A stretch of DNA of 9,782 nucleotides from Synergistaceae bacterium (GTDB taxonomy: Bacteria > Synergistota > Synergistia > Synergistales > Aminobacteriaceae), in assembly GCA_017447325.1 (NCBI GenBank), contig JAFSNU010000340.1, positions 1 to 9,782 on the forward strand, written 5' to 3'. The notes below the pieces were generated by a model. The model saw only the letters and a program-made list of their open reading frames with translations. It had not been told where the DNA came from and made no database searches. Of this stretch, positions 6,098-9,782 are shown in pieces; within the stretch, counting starts at the first letter, position 1, and the number at the start of each line of letters is the position of its first letter. Position numbers and translations under genes: made by a program.

Positions 6098-6790
6098 GTG
6101 CGAACTTATAGAATGAAAGCGGAGTGTATTACTGCTGGCGGTTATGACACAGATAAAATAATAACTGAGCGACAGCTGGAATCCTCCGAAAAATCAAGAA
6201 AAGCCAACGTGAATATTGACGCCTTAATTAATAGGCGGGCGTTTGAGTATAGAGCGGACGTCAGCGAGAAGCTCGAGCTGGGAAGGACTAGGAAGAGCGA
6301 GACTAACGAGTTCGGACAGGCAACTATAGCGCAGGGCGAGGGCTTATATGACGGGCTTAATTTGCCGTTTGATCCGGCTGATTTAAGGACGGAGAGCGGG
6401 GAAAATCTGATAAAATACTCACGCCGGACGGCTCAAGCACGCTTGGGGTGATTGCTAAAGCTATGAAGTCTCAAGACGGCACGGAATTTCCGGCGGGTAA
6501 TATTCAAGCTAACGCCGGGGCTGTGCAGTATGCTGAAATACACCATGGCAATGAGATGCGCAAAGCCGGATACAGTAATGCAAGAGAATTTTTGTTTGAT
6601 ATACTCGCTAATTATGAGAAAATTTACAAAGTCAGAGATTAAGCATTAATATTAACAGCACATAGTAACGCTAAAGCGAGTATAAAATCTGTTGTAAGTC
6701 TCAAACGAGATAATAACGTAGATTATATAGTCAATGATGCAGGAATTGTGCGCAATCAATACTTGAAAAATAAAGAGCTGCTTGATATGA
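6098..6790 (+). pseudogene. Phage/plasmid polyvalent-protein fragment with PBECR-like nuclease domain
   Basis: The first part (GTG 6098, or ATG at 6113) is polar: ERQLESSEKSRKANVNIDAL, RRAFEYRADVSEKLELGR, then GLYDGLNLPFDPADL. A frameshift near 6409 joins to KILTPDGSSTLGVIAKAM, FPAGNIQANAGAVQYAEI, HHGNEMRKAGYSNAREFLFDI and NYEKIYKVRD. After a TAA at 6640-6642 the same frame continues as ALILTAHSNAKASIKSVVSL, DNNVDYIVNDAGIVRNQYL and KNKELL. The order of HG.EI..AGY, NY..IY, Y.V..A...R..YLKNKKLL resembles the C-terminal barnase/EndoU/colicin/RelE-like RNase domain seen at the end of phage and conjugative-element polyvalent proteins. The match is from memory of pattern, not search. It signals mobile-element cargo; one frameshift and one nonsense codon inactivate it. 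Confidence 0.5.
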
Positions 6791-6936
6791 GGGGCTTAAC
6801 CTCGCCCCCAGTCCTTGGCAACGGGCGGGGCTTGGTATTACAGCGACAAAATCGACGTTAAAGCATCTGCAAGAACTTGGCTATGTCGAAATTATTTCTA
6901 ACGACGAACGCTGTAATCGCTACAAGCTCAAAGGCC

Positions 6937-6973
6937 GGACACAAAGTCCTACACCCAGGACACAGTGTCCTAC
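6937..6973. repeat. Two iteron-like 16-bp repeats spaced 21 bp
   Basis: GGACACAAAGTCCTAC (6937-6952) and GGACACAGTGTCCTAC (6958-6973) match at 14 of 16 positions and start exactly 21 bp apart, about two helical turns. Each has dyad character; GGACACAGTGTCC is a perfect interrupted palindrome. They lie within the replication-initiator remnant, where phage origins are often placed, and directly before an AT-rich tandem repeat. Initiator binding sites are a reasonable inference, not shown. Confidence 0.5.
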
Positions 6974-6977
6974 TAAC

Positions 6978-7001
6978 AATAATACAATTAATAATACAAT
7001 T
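6978..7001. repeat. Perfect 12-bp AT-rich tandem repeat
   Basis: AATAATACAATT occurs twice head to tail (6978-6989, 6990-7001), encoding NNTINNTI in the initiator linker, and continues into more AT-rich sequence to ~7034. Next to the GGACAC repeats it could be a DNA unwinding element; slippage in a low-complexity linker is the simpler alternative. Confidence 0.55.
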
Positions 7002-7148
7002 AACAGAACATTTAACAAAAGCGATTATAAAAAACTTTTGAGCAAAGTCGTAAGGATAAGGAAGAGACTTTACGGCGCGAACGTGAGGAAGCCCCGGAAG
7101 CATGGGAGCGCTTTATGGCCGATATTAAAGAAAGGGTGTTAAAGCATA

Positions 7149-7301
7149 ATGGACAAACGGGAACAAACTAAAATGGCGCTGAATTTATTGCTTGAGCAAA
7201 TCGCGGCGGCAAGGGACACAAGCTGTGCGGGACGTAGCTGCAGATATTGCCCTAATCAGTGAAAATATTATTTAGAAGAACTAAAAACTCAAGATTATTA
7301 A
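7149..7301 (+). pseudogene. Small Cys-rich (zinc-ribbon-like) protein, probably cut by a stop codon
   Basis: The ATG at 7149 overlaps the end of the initiator gene and gives 37 residues: MDKREQTKMALNLLLEQIAA, then CAGRSCRYCPNQ and TGA at 7260-7262. The same frame continues past the stop as KYYLEELKTQDY to TAA 7299-7301, which looks like a natural C-terminus, so the TGA may have been TGG (Trp). Three closely spaced Cys in CRYC context plus one upstream suggest metal binding. Small proteins of this kind are common after phage replication genes. Family unknown. Confidence 0.45.
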
Positions 7302-7359
7302 AGCGCATATTTGACATTATGAGACTGGTTCAGGCCGGAGCAAGCCGGTTCAGAGTGAT

Positions 7360-7842
7360 TTACGAGAAAACCCGCGTTAATTTCGCAGGGAAACTCACCG
7401 GCGGATTTTGATCGAACTTGCTCTCGCTCTCGTGAACGATACCGGCCTCTGTCGTGTTGCTGACGATAATTTCCAAGTCTTTGCTGCGTGCAAGCTCTAA
7501 TACTTTATCCCAGCCCTGCTCTGCGTACGGGTTAATCGCTCTGATGCATGAAGATATAACGCGCTTCGCATCGACCTTAACGCCCTTTTCATTGCCGCGC
7601 AAATACAGCGTGTAAAGTCCCTCTTGCTTATTAATAATTTCAGCAAGCCCCGGCGCGATCGGCTGAAGCAAAACTGCTTTAGCATTAAAGCCCGCATTCT
7701 CGTTAGCAATGTCAATAAAGTAATCGACAAACGCCCGTAAGAAATTTCCCTCGCCGAACTGCATGACCTTCTCCGGCGCGTCCTTCAACACAAATCCGTC
7801 ATAGCCGGAAGCTTTAAGAACTTCATAATTAAGCTGTGCCAT
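7360..7842 (-). pseudogene. uxaB: Tagaturonate reductase (altronate oxidoreductase), C-terminally truncated
   Basis: UxaB reduces D-tagaturonate to D-altronate with NADH in galacturonate breakdown. The minus-strand start at 7842 has an AAAGGAG site (7853-7859) at good spacing. Residues ~25-50, EKVMQFGEGNFLRAFVDYFI, form the nucleotide-binding start of the mannitol dehydrogenase superfamily. GLYTLYLRGNEKG, KRVISSCIRAINPY, LEIIVSNTTEAGI and PPVSFPAKLT are family landmarks in correct order without frameshift. After AKLTR the reading leaves the family (VFS, stop at 7360); about two thirds of the usual ~480-500 residues, including the substrate and catalytic domain, are missing. The breakpoint meets the phage-like block, so insertion or a deletion there removed the rest. 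It may still be transcribed but would have no reductase activity. No other uronate gene is present here. Confidence 0.85.
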
Positions 7843-7852
7843 TTTTATTTAG

Positions 7853-7955
7853 CTCCTTTAAATTAATTTAATTTAATTTCTATAATATTTTAATTTTAAT
7901 TAAAAATTTAAATAATAAAATATTTAATTGTAAATTTAAAGTTTTTACTCAAGTA
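7853..7955 (-). promoter_or_regulatory. AT-rich leader with ribosome site and candidate promoter for uxaB
   Basis: This spacer between vsr and uxaB is nearly pure A/T. The minus strand has AAAGGAG at 7853-7859 and a TATTAT (7882-7887) that could be a -10 box; no clear -35 or operator dyad is seen. No terminator hairpin for the upstream vsr operon is visible, so read-through from it is possible. Confidence 0.35.
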
Positions 7956-8378
7956 TTAAAGCAGGGAATATAAGTACACTGCAAGCTTATTAAGAGTTTC
8001 ATCCCTGTTATATTTTCTTAATTCACATTCCCATATGACAATAACATTCCATCCGGCAGCGCGTAATTTTTCATAATTAGCGGCATCCCTTGCCCGGTTC
8101 TTTTCGAGTTTTGTCTGCCAGTAAAGTATATTTGACTTAGGCATCTTAAAATAACTGCAGTTTTCATGCATGTGCCAGAAACAGCCGTTTACAAAAACCA
8201 TTGCTTTATATTTAGCAAGAACGATATCAGGACAGCCTGGAAACCGCTTGTCATTTTTTCTGTATCTGAAGCCTTTTGCAAATAAAAATTTTCTTACAGT
8301 TTCTTCTGGTCCTGTGCCTTTGCTTTTAATACTTTGCATATTACGGCGTCTGTCCTCGCTACTGAGATTATCTGCCAT
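7956..8378 (-). CDS. vsr: Very short patch repair (Vsr) mismatch endonuclease
   Basis: Vsr nicks DNA 5' of the T in T:G mismatches left by deamination of 5-methylcytosine, starting repair back to C:G. The 140-residue product starts MADNLSSEDRRRNMQSIKSKGT, the usual Vsr opening. By alignment to the E. coli enzyme the key residues are E25, D51 (in FPGCPDIVL) and H69, with zinc ligands C66, H71 and Cys of the HENC, plus C118 in WECEL. Position 64, His in E. coli, is Asn here (FVNGCFWH), a change I believe other homologues share. I chose the ATG at 8378, not an in-frame ATG at 8432, because family similarity begins there and the longer form would overlap the previous gene. There is no clear ribosome site, so translation may couple to the endonuclease gene ending 13 bases upstream. 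Unbroken. Confidence 0.93.
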   Translation of the reverse strand: MADNLSSEDRRRNMQSIKSKGTGPEETVRKFLFAKGFRYRKNDKRFPGCPDIVLAKYKAMVFVNGCFWHMHENCSYFKMPKSNILYWQTKLEKNRARDAANYEKLRAAGWNVIVIWECELRKYNRDETLNKLAVYLYSLL

Positions 8379-8391
8379 TTTTATAAATATT

Positions 8392-9381
8392 TTACGGCTT
8401 AGAAAAGTCCATGAAGAACTGCTCGTCGTCAAGTTTATAAAAGACTATGTCGATTCTGCCGTAATTTTCAAAGTCTTCTCGTGTTACGTAAGCTCCGTTT
8501 GCAAGACCCAGCCTGTTCCTAAAATATTCGCCTATTAAAGAATTATTATGAGGAGTGGATATGCCTTTGCCGTTATCCTGCCCTACGCTGAGAATAAGGC
8601 TTTTGCCATCGTCAGTCAACGCCAAAAACGGGACTTTTCTCGGCGGGAAAAATCCTGAATTTGCAATATCTGACGGAACAGGAATATATGCCTCGTTTCT
8701 ATTTCTATTTTCACGGTGTCCCCAGTTAATTCCAGAATGTTTCCCGGTCTTGCCGCTTCTTTTGCTTATAAAAGAAAGCACAGCTTTTTCTACTCCCAAG
8801 CCTTCAATTGAGACAGGCGAAAGCTCTTCCTCCTGTGCCTGCTCATTAACGGCTGCAAATTTAGGATGTCTTTTAGTTATTAATATTTTATCCTCAATCT
8901 CAGGATGGGTGCAGTACATAGTATAAGGCTCTACACTGTCGAGATACCTGCAGGCTTCGTCTGCCTCGCATTCTTCCATTGCTTCAAACTGCATGCCGAA
9001 GAAAGCTTGATATGAATAATTTGCGGAGCCTAAAAAAGCTGTGAACGGCCTGCCGTTTTTTTCCCATAAATAAATTTTTGCATGAACCGGTTTGCCTTCG
9101 ATAATATACCGGCACGTTAATTTAGATTCGTTGCCTTCCTGTCCGAATGTCATTAGATTTTTGAAGCCTTCATGAACGGGTTTAAAAAGTCCGTCCTTGC
9201 CGCACATGCCTATAATTAAGTCAATATTAATATTTTTGCCAAAGCGTTCTTGAATTTCTCCAAAATGCCATGAAACCATTGTATTGGCAGCATATCCGGA
9301 TAAAATTCGCAAGCTGTCAGCACCGTTAGCCACAGGCTCAATCAGTATTTTTTCCCTAAGCTCATAAGAATCTGAAAACAT
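8392..9381 (-). CDS. NgoFVII-family type II restriction endonuclease (PLD nuclease fold)
   Basis: Cuts unmethylated DNA at a short site. Residues 1-~165 form a phospholipase-D-type nuclease: VHAKIYLW (H100, K102) then FLGSANYS (G118, S119, N121), the H-x-K...G-S-x-N half-site. One such motif per chain implies a dimer, as in BfiI and NgoFVII. The C-terminal ~200-327 (SGINWGHRENRNRNEAYIPVP, SGFFPPRKVPFLALTDDG, HNNSLIGEYFRNRLGL) matches the B3-like DNA recognition part of NgoFVII relatives. The 329-residue length is normal and no damage is seen. AAGGAG at 9392-9397 precedes the ATG at good spacing. It lies 27 bases after the methyltransferase stop and 13 before vsr, all one direction. If specificity follows the namesake, the site would be GCSGC, but this is only inferred. 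Confidence 0.88.
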   Translation of the reverse strand: MFSDSYELREKILIEPVANGADSLRILSGYAANTMVSWHFGEIQERFGKNINIDLIIGMCGKDGLFKPVHEGFKNLMTFGQEGNESKLTCRYIIEGKPVHAKIYLWEKNGRPFTAFLGSANYSYQAFFGMQFEAMEECEADEACRYLDSVEPYTMYCTHPEIEDKILITKRHPKFAAVNEQAQEEELSPVSIEGLGVEKAVLSFISKRSGKTGKHSGINWGHRENRNRNEAYIPVPSDIANSGFFPPRKVPFLALTDDGKSLILSVGQDNGKGISTPHNNSLIGEYFRNRLGLANGAYVTREDFENYGRIDIVFYKLDDEQFFMDFSKP

Positions 9382-9408
9382 AAAAGTCTGACTCCTTTTT
9401 AATCTTAT

Positions 9409-9782
9409 TTACTCGTTAATATTAGCGTCTTCAAATTCATAAGGAATGTTCGCAAAGCTGTTTAAGACAGCTTCAAAAATAATTTTTGCTCCTCTGCAGG
9501 GCACAGCCATTCCTATTTGTCTGCGAACGCTTTCTTTCGAGCCTTTGAATATATAATCGTCCGGGAAAGTTTGCAGTCTGGCTCTTTCACGGTTAGTAAG
9601 AGCGCGAGGCTCTGACCAGTGGTAAACGTGCGTGCCTCCGCCTCCGCTGCCGGTGACCGTATAAGCCGGCTTGTCCGGATCAAGACGCCTGTATATCTGG
9701 CTTATTTTAACGCCTTTTACATTAAGTTGCAGTTCCTCAGGCAAATCAGCTGTAAAAGCATTTTCGCCGGGCTTTATATAAC
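9409..9782 (-). CDS. DNA cytosine-5 methyltransferase, C-terminal part (runs off the right edge)
   Basis: The minus-strand frame is open to the window edge, beginning YIKPGENAFTADLPEEL, so what is visible is the last ~124 residues. ISQIYRRLDPDKPAYTVTG followed by SGGGGTHVYHW is the end of the target recognition region. RALTNRERARLQTFPDDYIF is motif IX and RRQIGMAVP is motif X of m5C methyltransferases; the usual Asn of GNAVP is Met, which does not by itself indicate decay. The catalytic PC and ENV motifs lie outside the window. It would protect host sites from the NgoFVII-type nuclease encoded next. The m5C it makes is the source of the T:G mismatches that Vsr repairs, so the three genes form a coherent unit. 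Confidence 0.9.
   Translation of the reverse strand, partial: YIKPGENAFTADLPEELQLNVKGVKISQIYRRLDPDKPAYTVTGSGGGGTHVYHWSEPRALTNRERARLQTFPDDYIFKGSKESVRRQIGMAVPCRGAKIIFEAVLNSFANIPYEFEDANINE

Larger units (their letters stand above)
6828..7171 (+). pseudogene. Winged-helix phage/plasmid replication initiator (replisome organiser), broken
   Basis: From 6828 the reading is GLGITATKSTLKHLQELGYVEI, ISNDERCNRYKLKG, the recognition helix and wing of a winged HTH as in phage replisome organisers and RepA-like primosomal proteins. A low-complexity linker follows (SPTPRTQCP, NNNTINNTINRTFNKSDYK), and at the A6 run 7029-7034 the frame slips to FEQSRKDKEETLRREREE, APEAWERFMADIKERVLKHN and a stop at 7169-7171: an acidic helical tail. 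The first half of the HTH and the start are missing, the break falling near 6797-6830 where a 7-bp repeat GGGGCTT occurs twice (6791, 6827). Two sets of short repeats inside the linker region look like an origin. Its stop overlaps the next reading frame's ATG at 7149. Confidence 0.55.

Noticed and set aside
6791..6833. GGGGCTT direct repeat as a target-site duplication
   Set aside because: Only 7 bp, 36 bp apart, with nothing transposon-like between; more likely deletion microhomology or chance.
6858..7103. Minus-strand frame rich in Ile, Cys and Val
   Set aside because: Antisense of the replication-initiator remnant and its Asn/Thr repeats.
7319..7411. 30-codon plus-strand frame MRLVQAGASRFRVIYEK...
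   Set aside because: Its second half is antisense to uxaB and it has no ribosome site; at best the end of a phage gene cut at the junction.
8170..8926. Plus-strand frames opposite vsr and the endonuclease gene
   Set aside because: Antisense of two well-supported genes, with Leu/Ser-rich composition typical of shadows.
1..9782. CRISPR array, tRNA, rRNA or IS element
   Set aside because: No regularly spaced repeats, cloverleaf, rRNA-like text or transposase was found on either strand.

Overview
The window looks like an accessory and decaying stretch of a bacterial chromosome with AT-rich spacers. About three quarters of it (roughly 570-7400) is recognisable genes broken by frameshifts, nonsense codons, lost starts and clean internal deletions. 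Deletions that join distant parts of one gene, or two different genes, are not explained by sequencing error, so this looks like true gene decay. The organism cannot be fixed from the sequence. Synergistota or another gut or symbiotic anaerobe is a low-confidence guess.

Left end (1-1511): an intact XRE-type regulator, a rho-independent terminator, then a dead P4-type tyrosine integrase, the remains of an integrated element. 1509-2389: a broken thyX on the minus strand, then a scrap of a Rossmann-fold protein overlapping a compact nested inverted repeat. 2361-3542: a collapsed NitT/TauT-type ABC importer. Permease and ATPase fragments are fused in one open frame, followed by a broken substrate-binding protein.

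3585-5231: the remains of what reads as an arsenosugar-type biosynthesis cluster: TVP38/TMEM64 membrane protein, AhpD/CMD-like protein, ArsS-like radical SAM protein, TIGR04282-type glycosyltransferase and TIGR04283-type glycosyltransferase. Every member is truncated or frameshifted, but order and tight gene junctions survive.

5262-7301: phage or plasmid-like debris. It holds an unrecognised small gene, a minus-strand fragment, a polyvalent-protein nuclease remnant (PBECR-like), a winged-helix replication initiator remnant containing origin-like repeats, and a small Cys-rich reading frame. This block abuts a truncated tagaturonate reductase gene (uxaB, minus strand, 7360-7842), which still has a good ribosome binding site.

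Right end (7956-9782, all minus strand): three apparently healthy genes in a compact operon: C-terminal part of a DNA cytosine-5 methyltransferase (runs off the right edge), an NgoFVII-family PLD restriction endonuclease, and a Vsr mismatch endonuclease. Together they form a type II restriction-modification and repair module, the only clearly functional system in the window and in contrast to the wreckage on its left.
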